Assembly (NCBI RefSeq): GCF_015706575.1
Contig: NW_024037059.1
Location: 14,979,730-15,043,729, forward strand
DNA from: Patiria miniata
Lineage: Eukaryota; Echinodermata; Asteroidea; Valvatida; Asterinidae
Reading direction: 5' to 3'
DNA: 64,000 nucleotides
The notes under the pieces are model-generated. The model searched no databases. It saw only the letters and a program-made list of their open reading frames with translations, and was not told the origin of the DNA. Positions 1-11,464 of the stretch are shown here, in pieces; the stretch's first letter is position 1, and every line of letters begins with the position of its first letter. The position numbers were made by a program, and so were the translations under genes.

Positions 1-3000
1 TTGAAAATTATAAAGGAAAGAGGACCATCGTCTGAAAAGTTGATGTGTTCTAAAAGTAATGCAGTTTTCTAATCTTTGCGCCCCGTGATATTGCATGAGT
101 TTCCTAGATTTCAGGCGTGAATGTCGACAAGCGACACTCTAGATGTCAATGAAATTACCGCCAGGCTTTTTGTCTCTACGTGTGACCGCACATTGAAGGC
201 TTCGGTCTTAATGAAGTCTGAAGACTTGTCTTTGCTTTTGATATTGAATAAAGTGATCAGTAAACATTTTGAAACCGAAAAAAACCTCGACATCACAACA
301 CTTGCACTCACGCAGTGTGATCATTTTTGTACACGCAGTTAAGCAAGGATTGATTTAAGTGAAGTGGTGCCTACAGGCGGGTAAACATACAAATGGCATC
401 AGCGACTCATGCTGCACGAGTCTCGCAGGGAAAAAAAGGAGACATTTCAACAGAAACAAAAGCACTCCAAAATTAATTTCACAGCACGAACTGTCCGTGT
501 ACTTTACATAAGGACGCTCTGTTATAGAGTTTATTATAAGAACTGCACTTTTGCACACTATTAGTTTTGTATTGTAGGCCCATTAACAAAATGATTGGAA
601 CATTTTTTTTCCACATATTTCTGACGCACATCTTATGAAACCAACTTTCTCAAATGTAACAAATTAATGGTACAAGTGGTTTTTTTAATTGTGTTCTTTA
701 CATCTGTCTTTAATTTAATTGCTACAACTATGACCGCATAATTGTACTCCACTTGTAAAATGGACAAGTTTACCAACAAGTACTTCATTTATTGGTGAAT
801 GTCACTGTGAAATTAACGAAGTCGACTGTACAAAATGTTGAGACTGATTTGTAATGAAAATGTAAATTTCAAATGTTAAAATATTATGATATTTATGTCG
901 AACATTATTCGACTTCCAAAAACAGTGTGCATTTTGAGATTGGCTGTACATTGACAAGATTGGTTTAACTTTATTGGTATATCGTGACCAAGTGGTAACG
1001 CAGTATTTTCTTGTGGTGGACAATTTATTTTGGTTTTTATATATATATCAGAGCTTAGAGCAATGCTCGGAGTGAAATAAACTCTTTTGATCATATGGCG
1101 ACAGTGGGGTACATCTCACAAATGGCAACATTTTACAATTTGCCATTTCACAGAATGTGCTTACGGCAAGTAATACATGCGCCAGCTGCTTTCATTATCA
1201 TGTCAAATGTGTTACTACATTAGTTCTATGTAATGTGAAAGATACCAAAAAGCGAGTTAACAGTGCTATAGCAGATAATTATTAAAATGGCCGTTGACGC
1301 CCAAGGCTAGGCCTGGTCAACCATACGCGCGCTGCGTATCGACCGCTTGTTCCTCGCTCACTCTCGAGCGATACTTCACCTTATCACATCAGGGAATGGC
1401 AACCAAGGCCAGACGAGTTAATCTCAACAGGCTACATTTCAATAAAATGCCATCTTTTCTCATTAAGGAGATGAGGTTTAACAAGGTTTGAGGTGTTGAG
1501 AGGCCATCCATTTACAGTTTGAGTGCACCCTGTTTGGTTTATACCAAGCTAAAAGATTGAAGCATAATATAAGTGAGAAAACATTGAGTTAATATAGGCC
1601 TAAGGAATATTGCAGGATACAGGGTAAGAGTATGAAGAACATTAGAATAAGAACGATGAGATTTTTCATCCTGTTGTCCTGATGTATCATCAATTCGAAT
1701 AGCCAAGGATTACAGGATTCAACAGAATGATAAGTCTGGGTACGGTTCTATGTGCTATAGGACCACACAAAAAAAGAAGAATTGGACAGGATTTTACCCT
1801 TTTTTTACATTTTTTTTCTTTTAATTTGCCAAACATTTTCGAAAATGATGAAGAAACAGATTTCTAGCCTCAACTCGGCGCAAATGTTGCCCTCCTTTAT
1901 CTACGTAGGCCTATTTGATTTTTCTCTTTCAAAACTTTTATTTTTTGTACAGATGTACAACAGTTTGTGCAATGTTAACCATAAACAGTATACCAAGTCA
2001 TTTTTTTAATTATAAGGGTTGTACAAAGCTTTGGTGAAGTTTGTGTTAATGTTGTATGATATATTCTCGATTGGACGAAAAGAGTGTAATAAAGTAAAGT
2101 AAGTATATATTGCACCAGCACATTTATTTTCCTACTTAACATGTACGTGTATGTATATAGCGAAGTGTAAATTTACAAAAATTGCTCAAGTTGAAATTAA
2201 TTGATCTGGTAATCTTTTTAAATGGAAGTCTTTTGTTGTTCTGTTTGTTACACAAGCCAGTAGAGCTGCTCCCAGAGGGCATACAATTCCATTCAATTGA
2301 TTCACAATGGCTGTTCACTGGAAGTCTTCTCATGTATATGAGCCGGATTGAGCCTAGTCAATGGCGTTACGGGTAATCCGGTACGATAGCACTTAGTGAC
2401 AATGAGTCGGTGAGCCAGTGAAGTAGAGATAGGACTTTAGACTCCACCCGCTCTGGGGACCAGCTAAAATCCGCTTTTGTGCAATTTGACTCTAATGTAC
2501 TCGGTATGGGTCAGGATTGTAAATGCCCTGATAAGGTGAAGTTAATACTGCCATGAAAATAAATAGTGTGTAATGTACGCCTTACGATTATGAGAAGACA
2601 TTTTGTCGTCTTGATTAAAAACTACCAAATAGTCATTTGAAATATACATGGGATGTAATGTACAACTGATTGATGGAATATCACGTATCAAAAAGCACAA
2701 AAAGAAATAAAATATGATGAATGCTATTTTGTCTGCAAGAAGATACGCCAGTTGTCAGTGTGATTTTATTAATATCCAGTTTGTTATTGGACCTGGGTTT
2801 TTTCGATCTGGGTTAGAATCACAGTCAAGCACAGACATTGAGGCGGCACGCAACAAGACCGATGACCCAAAGGGATGGGCCCAAGGCTAATTTTGATTAT
2901 GCCAGCATATCTTAATAGATGCATTGGGAAGCGAGTTTGCTGCGGAATGAAGCGAAGGACCCATTTACTTTGGACGGTCTAATTACTGTGATGTATCAGC

Positions 3001-6000
3001 CCTTTAGTGGTGTTTGTTATTGTAATACTGGACTCTATAATGAAAGTCGAAATTAAAATTGACAAAACTGACTTTTCACAGCTGCTTCAAAAATACCAAA
3101 TTAAAAAAATTATACTTTAAAGAGCGTTGACGACACTCGAAATAGAATGACATGAATAAAAAATCTCTATAAAGAATTGGTGCATGTCAGATGTCAACAA
3201 ACCAATTCATTAAGTAACGTACTTATGTATTTGATGGATCTGTTTTTAGCATTGTATCACCCGATGTTCTTACATTTGGCGATGCAAATAAAAAAAAAAT
3301 GGCACGCGCTATACATTCCGACGAATCGCCTCGATTGTTTGATAGTTAAAAGTTTTAACAACATTGGGAATATTCTGGCCCAAACGTGCAGGCAGTTGAT
3401 ATTTTTACCAATGTTGATGAAGAATCCGCCATTTTGTTTAGGGTGTAGCAGATTTAAGAAACAAAAACGTGGAGCTCCATCAGACATTTTTCTGACCCAG
3501 CGTTATGAGGCTTTATAAATAGGCCAGCAATATTGAGCTCGCTTAATTTGACAGCTCTTTATGATTCCGAACGGTCGCCAAACAAGGCATTCGACATGTG
3601 CCAATGATGATCAGGCCGTGCTTTGACGCCTCCTATTCCAAATTCATTTAATTTAGTTTCTCCAGCGAACCAGTCATAATGCTTTGCTTTGAGCTTGATT
3701 ACCTTTGAATAATGGGCGAGATGCGGGGAAACAGGTGTCATAATTGCCAGTTGGTTGCCTCTGCCTTGCGACTTGCCACCGTAGGTGAAGGTGCATATCG
3801 TTGATGATTGCGAGAACGGGTAGTACCAGGTATGCAATATCACGCAACCTGCAAAAGAACATTCCGAGAATATTTAAACCAAACTGCGGCATTCTAAATA
3901 CAATGCTAATTTGGTTACTCCTAAATTATTTGGAATCTTATAACAGTCATAGCGCGGCAGCCGCAATAATTCCTCTGGGGGAATTTCGGAAGGGAATGCT
4001 TGTAATTTCATTGTTCGTCCGTCGAGGCATCTAAAAATAGCCATCAAGACATGGCTCGATTGTCGACACGAAACGGCCACTTAATCAGATTAAAAATGCA
4101 TTTTTGAGGCAAAATTTCAGACATTATGCAGCGTCAAAAAGGCGAGGGGCAAACGAAAAACACTGCATTAAAAGCGTCTGTGAAAATCACTAAGCACCAC
4201 CGTATTCGCTTGATAAATATTACTTGCTTTGCAACTTTTTTACAAACATGGGCGAAACACACATTACAATATACAGGGAACAAAAGAGTGAAACTAACAA
4301 TGAAATATGTCTGTAGGAAAATGAAATGAATATTGGAACAAAACAAGAAAAGAACCGGTGTTGTTGGATGAAATAAATCAAAATGGTTAGGCATAAAAAA
4401 GCCATGATATTTGAGTTTGAACATGCCGTTTCGTCTTACATTTAGCTTTGTATAAATATATCTTGTATAGGTCACTTGGATGTCTGAGGTTTAGTATAAT
4501 AATTATACATGGGTGATAAAAAAGCAAATTCATCATTTGTTCCTGATCCTATGTTTTAATTATTTAATTCTTTCAACGAAAAACAAGGTGAATATCAGTA
4601 TAGAGATGACTGATCGACAATTCCGAAATGCTTCCCGTCACATCATTTCCAAATGAAAGCACTTTTTCCCTACAGTTTTTGCACACTTCATTATTTGGTA
4701 AATTAAAAAAGAAGGACTAACAACATTTCAGCTAAGTCTTAGTTATCTTCATCATTATAATCAAATTTCGATTTCAAATTAGAAGATGGGGCGTTTTAAA
4801 GTCATGCATTGATCATAAAACATTACAAAAAAAATCCTTCCTTTTTGAGTCCTTTAATATTGTCCATTTCTCAGTGCGATGTCTTCTCCTGCAAGTCTTC
4901 ATGCATCAAATGAATTGGAAAAAAAAACAATTTCGCTGTGAAGTGCGACACACCTTGTACTTTCCGATTAAAAGTACACCCGTACTAAGATGAACCAACG
5001 TTGTTAGAAACAATTCTGCAACGGACGAGGATATTGAAGGAAATAGCGTGCCTGCAAAAGTGCCAAATATCCTCTCATGGTGAGTTGACACCCAATCACT
5101 TCTGCCCGTGGCGTGTAAGTTATTCTCACTCGGACGCCATCAATAGTGGGCATTGCACATGCATCATTTTGGCGTCGCGTGTTACATCAAAAGCGTGAAC
5201 CTGTCTAAGAAAGTCAGCTCCTCGGTTTAATAATGCAAAGGAAAGGCTGGATATGACTGTTAATGCGAAGCTATCAATGCTTTGGTCGTGTGGGACCTCC
5301 ATTAGAGTATTCTATCTTTAATAGGTTCCCGGATCGGGAGGGATGAGGGGCAAGGTTTGATGCTAAGGGGAGGGAAGATCGTCCCGCCTGGGCCGTTTGG
5401 GTGACCCGTACTAGCTACACGAATTCACCTGATGATCCCGCATGCACCTGATGCATTCTAGCTGATCCATCACTCGGAGCGGCCCGTGTTTGATCTCCGT
5501 CTCTGCCCGGCAAACACGGACCATAAACCTGACATTTGGGTTCCATTAACGTCAGATATTCCGTGCGCTCTCAATCTCCGGATGAAAACTAATGGCCGAT
5601 TAAGTGATTTTTCGGTGTTTACCTTAGACCAAAAACACAGGACGACATTCATCAGTCACTATAACGCACGAGGAATTTTCTTTGAGCAGAGAAATACAAA
5701 CAAACACTTAATCCTTTTTCAAGGGCGGGGCGATGAGATGGGGACTCACAAACGGCAATCGGGCTGTCTAACTCACATATGCCTTTATAATAACTAGGAG
5801 TGACAATAAGGAACTAGATATACTTTGTCTATTGGCCAATTAGCTCAGCATTAAACGTTGTGCAAACTAGATGTTAAATTTCAAGCTTCTTCAAAATTAA
5901 GATGTTCAAAACATTTCTTTTAATTTTTCCTGAAGACACTACTGTTGCTTCGTCTAACAACAAACAGACAAAAATATTGAATTATACCTCGGGTCATTTC

Positions 6001-7291
6001 GCTAACGCGTTTGTACCACTCGAGGGTAGTTTCTTATCGATCCGTGCTGTCCAGCAAATTACGGTGCCATAGCAACGGATCCGAGTGTCCAGCTGCTGCC
6101 ATGGCATCCGGGCATTGTCCAGAGCCATAGCAACACGCACGGACACAGGAAATGTAGTCCACTCATAATTGGTTATCGTCTTCATCAGTCGACTGGACCC
6201 CTTAACATTTCTCTCAAATCATTTATATTTCAACTACAGACTTCATCCGAGCCAGGTTTTTCTCGTGCATGGGAAACAAGACGGGACTATTCTGTGCGAT
6301 ACTGCAATGAAGCACGTATTTACCCTGCAATCGAATAACCCTCAGCGAAATATGACAGTTAAAATGACATGTTTCGTAAATTATTGCAAAATTTGGTTTC
6401 ACCTGATACTTATAAATTGACTTCACGTCGGGAATTTTACTGTCTTTTCCCTAAAAGCTACTGGTTGGAAATCATAATGGTACGACTGCGTGGGAGAGAC
6501 ATCTAGGAAGAAAAAAACTACCGAACATAAATGATACATGTACAAAACAATTTGATCAAATTCCAAAGATAGGAATCTGGCTTTCAACATGCACCATGTC
6601 GGCTTAATCAGATCTTCATGGAATCTAAGGCTTTGGATTAACCTGTTATGTCTCAACGGTGCTCTCTAATCCCAAGCGTATGAGAAACGCTGATTGACAT
6701 GGTGAAAATCCTAATTGGAGACGAATCGGACAAGAGGAGACAAAAATACTAATGTAAAACATATTGCAGCTGTTATCAACACATTACATACGCGATTTTA
6801 TCTTGGCTATTTATGGACACTGTACCGCGGATAACTCATGAGAATGTATTGGGAATTGAATTGAAGATTGGTCGGGCTTGCCAATCATATTAAGGGTGGG
6901 TGTCCCCTCTGAGTTCCGGAGACTGAGGAAATCATCGACATGGTCGAGGCCTGCTTGCAGCACAAATCATACCTGACAGTGACTGTACCAAGTCAAACGT
7001 TGGTACAAGATAACATATGCGAGTGGGCCTCTCCGCAATTTCTGTATTGTTTTCATTTATGGAATTAAGGATCAATATTCAGGGGAACGGAGGAGTGTCA
7101 ATCAACCATCGTACAATCTGAAAGCATTTCAGTTTAATTAAAGCTTATCTTGAAGCCCCTTCCTGGAATTTGGTAACAAGCAGATACTTTTTCATTGTAA
7201 GTGGGTTTCACTCTCTGCACATTGTTCTTATATTAACGATGTAAAACATAAATGACTAGAACGTTTGCAGGTTCTGAACACGAAATGATCG
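1..7291. other. Stretch with no recognisable gene
   Basis: AT-rich sequence in which all open frames are short (at most about 113 codons), overlap on both strands and match no family I know. I see no splice-framed exon, no tRNA and no long repeat here. A pair of RFX-like sites near 6.1 kb is listed separately. Confidence 0.6.
6064..6134. promoter_or_regulatory. Pair of RFX X-box-like sites
   Basis: Two close copies of GCCATAGCAAC occur at 6066-6076 and 6124-6134, with CTGCCATGGCATCC between them. Known biology: the RFX X-box is an inverted repeat of the GTTGCCATGGCAAC type, and the first site read on the minus strand (GTTGCTATGGCAC) fits it well. No gene start is recognisable nearby, so a regulatory role is only an inference. 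Confidence 0.25.
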
Positions 7292-7299
7292 GGACTTAC

Positions 7300-7714
7300 C
7301 AGTGGCGGTTCTAGGGGGGGGGGGGGCTGGGGGGGGGCTAGAGGGGCTTTAGCCCCCCCCCCCATTTTTTGTCTAGCCCCCCCCCCAAAAAAAAATCCAT
7401 AAAAAAAATGCACTAGCAAAATGTAAGAATTTGGCTACATGGGAACGATCTCCCCCTTAATGAGAAGGGTGCATTTGTACACTTTTAGTTAATATAGTGT
7501 GCCTGATTGTAGGATTTTATCAGCGCTCTCCATTGAAAATATTGGCACGAGCCCCCCCCCCCCCCCCCCCCGCCACATATTGATTTTCAGAGGCCTAAAT
7601 GTCCGGAGAAAATAACCGGTCTACATTTCAGTACGCCTCCCTGAAAAAAATCTGGATCCACCTTGCTAGCCCCCCCCCCCCCCAAAAAAAATATTGGCTC
7701 TAGAACCGCGCCTG
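7300..7714. mobile_element. hAT-like MITE with G/C homopolymer tracts
   Basis: A 415-bp element with terminal inverted repeats: CAGTGGCGGTTCTAG at the left end and the complement of CAGGCGCGGTTCTAG at the right. It is flanked by an 8-bp near-identical duplication, GGACTTAC (7292-7299) and GGACCTAC (7715-7722). An 8-bp target duplication with CAG-initial termini is typical of hAT transposons. There is no coding capacity, so it is non-autonomous. The inside is dominated by long G and C runs next to A runs, some of which are self-complementary. Confidence 0.7.
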
Positions 7715-7722
7715 GGACCTAC

Positions 7723-10242
7723 AGCTTAGGCCTAAAGTCTGAACCAGCGAGGTGCTCTGTCGATCCTCTGGGTAAGTTTGTTGAAAGAGTGGCTTGGGAT
7801 GGCATAAACTTGGCCAACATGAAGACAAGATCAGGGAACATATAAAGAATAACATGGACTTGTTTTTATTTTCCAAGACCCGATGCCCGAAGGGCATAAT
7901 AATTGTATCAAGCAATTACAAGAGATATTGGGTTGACAGTCGTGACTAATATCCCAATTGTGTTGTATCTACGTGCTCACTCCCCGCGCAACACACGGCT
8001 AGAGTTATTATTTCCGTGCAGATGCATATATCATTCTTCATAATAAATTATTTTCCCCAGGAGCGTTGAAGAATGTTTATTTGTGTCTTCCTTATAATAT
8101 AAACCCATGTTCATTTTAGGAGTGAGACATACTGGAGGTTTTTGATTAAAATTTGGAATATTTGATTGAGGATTCTGGACAAAGATGACGGAAGATCATC
8201 AAAGCATCCCAAATTGATTGCCAGACAACTTCTACATAAACAAACATCTATTTTTTTTTAAAGGTCACTAAGCCTGACACATTCATTTAATTTGAGAGAT
8301 TTCAATACGGCTGCAGTAACCTTCGCATCGAGGTAATGTACATTGGAGTGACAGACGAGGTTTGGATAAGGTAACACTAAAACCTCGTAGATTTCATTTT
8401 ACTGTTGCATGGTTGTTCTCCTAGGTCGTTCATTATACATCTCTCCCTCAAAAATGAATAGAAATGACTAGAAACTGGACTAATGTAATGATAAATGAAA
8501 TTGATGGTCCTGTCTAGATATCTCAGCTTGCCCATCCATCGGCACGCATGCTTTTCGTTTGACGAGAAGCGAACCGTGGAATCGTGAAGTAGGGTTTATC
8601 AGAAGTTCTTTCTCTCACATGCACGCACTTTATGTATTTGACATTTTACCGTCGTCCTTTACAAATCGCCAGAGGCCTATACAATGTCATTCAGCCGGTC
8701 GTTACAATGCAAAGATCGAGTGGCGGCTCCGCTACGCCATCCTGTACATGGGTCATGTTTTTAACCGAAATTTTTCACTTTCCGGATCATTAACGGAATT
8801 CGGAGGTTTGTCCATTTTAAGAATCAATATTCGATGCACGGCAACTGCACATTAGGTTTATTGGGAAAAGCCATATCTATAGTTGCTATTACAGGTATGT
8901 TGAAGATAACACGTTCAAGCCAAACTACATGAAGTCTACCCTAAAACTGCACATGACACAAGCTGAATTTCTAATTTATGACAATTCCAAAGCTTGTATT
9001 TGAAATCAGGAAAGCCTAATACTGCCATTTTCATGCGACGTAGGCCCAAGTTAATGCAGCTGAACACAACTTTTGCTTGAATGTAATTGCTGTTAAATGT
9101 AACTGGTCAAAACAGTATAACAATCAAAATTCGCACGACATTTTGGTTTATAATCTTGTCTTGCCAAAACCGAACTCTGATGATTGCCAAGGAAGAGCCC
9201 CAGGTCTTTACTCAGCTAACGGTTTTTGAAAATGGCGCCAATGTTCAGCGCCGACCGGTCATTCACCGATTTTTAAGTTAGTCACCGAAATGCCAAGGAA
9301 GACGGATCCTTTAATGCCAGAAAAGCTGAAATATTAACCGCTCACATGAACTAAGTCAATTACAGCATGATTATTTCATGGTGCTTGGAGTTTATCACTA
9401 TGAAATAAATACTTTCATTAGGCCCACATGCGACAAATCAACTGTGTTGAGGCTGCAGGGTAGAGCCACAGCCGTAAGCGAACCTGCTTTTGCTAAGGAG
9501 TCATTCACCTCTAATATATGGGTTTTGCCTTCACTGATAAAATATCACAAGATTGCTGTACTCGGTGTTGTCCAAGAGTTGTGAAGGAAGTGACACTAGT
9601 TTTCTCTGATGGGACTGGTATCCACAACCTCCTGCATAATGCAGAACTCTTAACCGTTCAACCGGCTTGCTTGCCGGGGTTTGCTTGCCGGTTTGAATCT
9701 GATACAGCAGGGAGTCCTGCAATCAATGTCTTGTACGGTGTATCATTCACCGCTAGGAGGCGGGGTTACTTTTCGTGCAATGATGCGCATAATGGTCTTG
9801 ACACAGACTCACCACAGTGTGATGACAAGCCAAATGGGTTAATAATATTTCACCGATGAGTGTCCTGGATATACGATCCACAAAGTGTCAGTAAGCAGTG
9901 GGGACTCATCACTTGGAGTTTGTTATTAGAATAGTCAGCATCAATCAGATACAGATGCATCGGAAGCATGTATGAAGGAGCAAGACGTCAGTATGGCTTT
10001 GTAATCAAACTCTGGATCTTGGACTTTACCGTTAGAAACATCTGCTTGGTTTCTACCTCTGTGACTGGACTGAAAAGATGCCGGATAGAACATTCATGAT
10101 ACCCGAGAAGTACTAAGGCAACCGGCCAAATGCTTCCATAGCCTCAATGAACGATTTATGTCTCCTGACTGTCATGGAACGTTTTTTTTTTCAGAGGAAT
10201 ATGATGAATAGGAATTCTAGTTTGACTTCTTGGAAGTTTCTG
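7723..10242. other. Stretch with no recognisable gene
   Basis: No gene recognised. Open frames are short and unrelated to known families. A possible tRNA-derived SINE fossil lies near 9.6 kb. Confidence 0.55.
9601..9665 (-). mobile_element. Possible decayed tRNA-derived SINE fragment
   Basis: Read on the minus strand, the segment has an A-box-like stretch (GAACGGTTAAGAGTTCTG) followed about 25 bases later by a B-box-like stretch (GGATACCAGTCCC). This is the arrangement of a tRNA-Leu/Ser-like polymerase III promoter. The B box departs from GGTTCGAATCC and no cloverleaf can be completed, so it is at best a diverged SINE head. Confidence 0.25.
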
Positions 10243-11464
10243 TTAAGGAGAATACACTCGCAAGTGTGGTTCGTAATTTAAGAATTCACGAGGCGCGAAG
10301 CGCCGAGTGAATTCGTAAATTAAGAATCCACACTTGCGAGTGTATTTTTCGACTTAAAGGGAATATACCTCATTTGCTTTTGCTGTAATTTTCAGAAATG
10401 GATGGAATTGGGGGATTGGAAATATATAGCAAATATAGTTTCACTGACTTTTTTGAGGTTTTGGGTTCGAAAATGCTAAAAAAAAACAAGAAAAACAATC
10501 ATTTTCCTGTAGTCTGGTTCCCTGACTCCATTTAAGAAGAAACAGAGCAGTCAGTTACATACATTGGGGAATTGTAAGGTCAGGGAACCAGTCTAGCTGG
10601 CTTGTACCCGTTCATGGGTGTGTAATCGATTGCAAACAAGTGCGATGGTCAACTGGGGCCAGTATTTGAAAAAAAGCCAGTTTTTTTCCAACGCTGGTCG
10701 GCCGATCAGCGTTGGAAATTAATACAAAAATACCACTTTTCTTGAAAATGACAGTATACCAGGTGCCATGATTTAACAGGATGCTTTACACTGTCATTCA
10801 CTAACAGTCCAGCAAGGTATTTCAAAATGATTTGGTAGTTTTATTTTTTGATGTTTGCAAGTGTTGTATTTTCCCTTTAAACCATTGCGTCAACAGAAGT
10901 ATTGGAAAGAATGTTGCAACCTGACGCCACTTTTTTCTTCATATATCATCTCAATGAAGGTCATTCGTTGCAAAAATGATGATACGACATGAATCTGAAA
11001 CTTAATGTTTCAAATTTTGTTAGGAAATACTTGAAATGACTCTCCATAGACTGCACAAGCGCGGAAGTGGCGTCAGGTTGCAACATTTTTCTCTGGCGTG
11101 TTTTGTATGTGTATCGCCACACCCGTACAACCAAGTCATTTTGTGTGTATAGGCTCCTTACGACAAAATGGATAGTTTAGACGACGATTTCTTTCTGACT
11201 AAAATATTTGCAGTGACGGCGGCGGATGTGACAGTGAAGATGCATTGGTAATTTTCGGAAAACAAATTTTCACGCAGACGGTCCTATTCATGCTCATTAT
11301 GGAGAACAATTGTCCGACATGTTCAAAGTGTGGATTCGTAATTCCGAATCCACACTTTACTAAAGATTCGTCGTTCCGAATCCACATTTTGTGATCGGTG
11401 AAAGAGATTCGTAGATCCGAATCCACACTTTTAACAATAGTGTGACGTCATAGCAATGGTTTAA
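10243..11464 (+). mobile_element. Composite TTAA-flanked repeat, copy B1 (split by a later insertion)
   Basis: The same about 700-bp unit is found at 40583-41300. It has two modules. The first (10243-10357) is an imperfect palindrome of about 115 bp, bounded by TTAA at each end and centred on GAGGCGCGAAGCGCCGAG. The second (from the TTAA at 10877 to 11464) begins TTAAACCATTGC and ends GCAATGGTTTAA, a 12-bp terminal inverted repeat. Near its right end CGAATCCACACTT recurs three times. A member of the 520-bp MITE family is inserted exactly at the TTAA between the modules. There is no protein-coding capacity. TTAA termini suggest a piggyBac-type transposase worked in trans, which is an inference. 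Confidence 0.75.
10354..10880 (+). mobile_element. TTAA MITE family A, copy 1 (nested)
   Basis: A 519-bp element between TTAA target duplications at 10354-10357 and 10877-10880. The termini are AGGGAATATAC and its complement, and the outer ~20 bp of the two ends are inverted repeats. The centre holds a near-perfect palindrome around GGTCGGCCGATC (10686-10717). It interrupts composite repeat B1 at a site that is intact in copy B2 (40695-40698), which proves the insertion and its 4-bp TTAA duplication. There is no open frame of note, so it is non-autonomous. TTAA specificity is the hallmark of piggyBac transposons. Confidence 0.9.
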
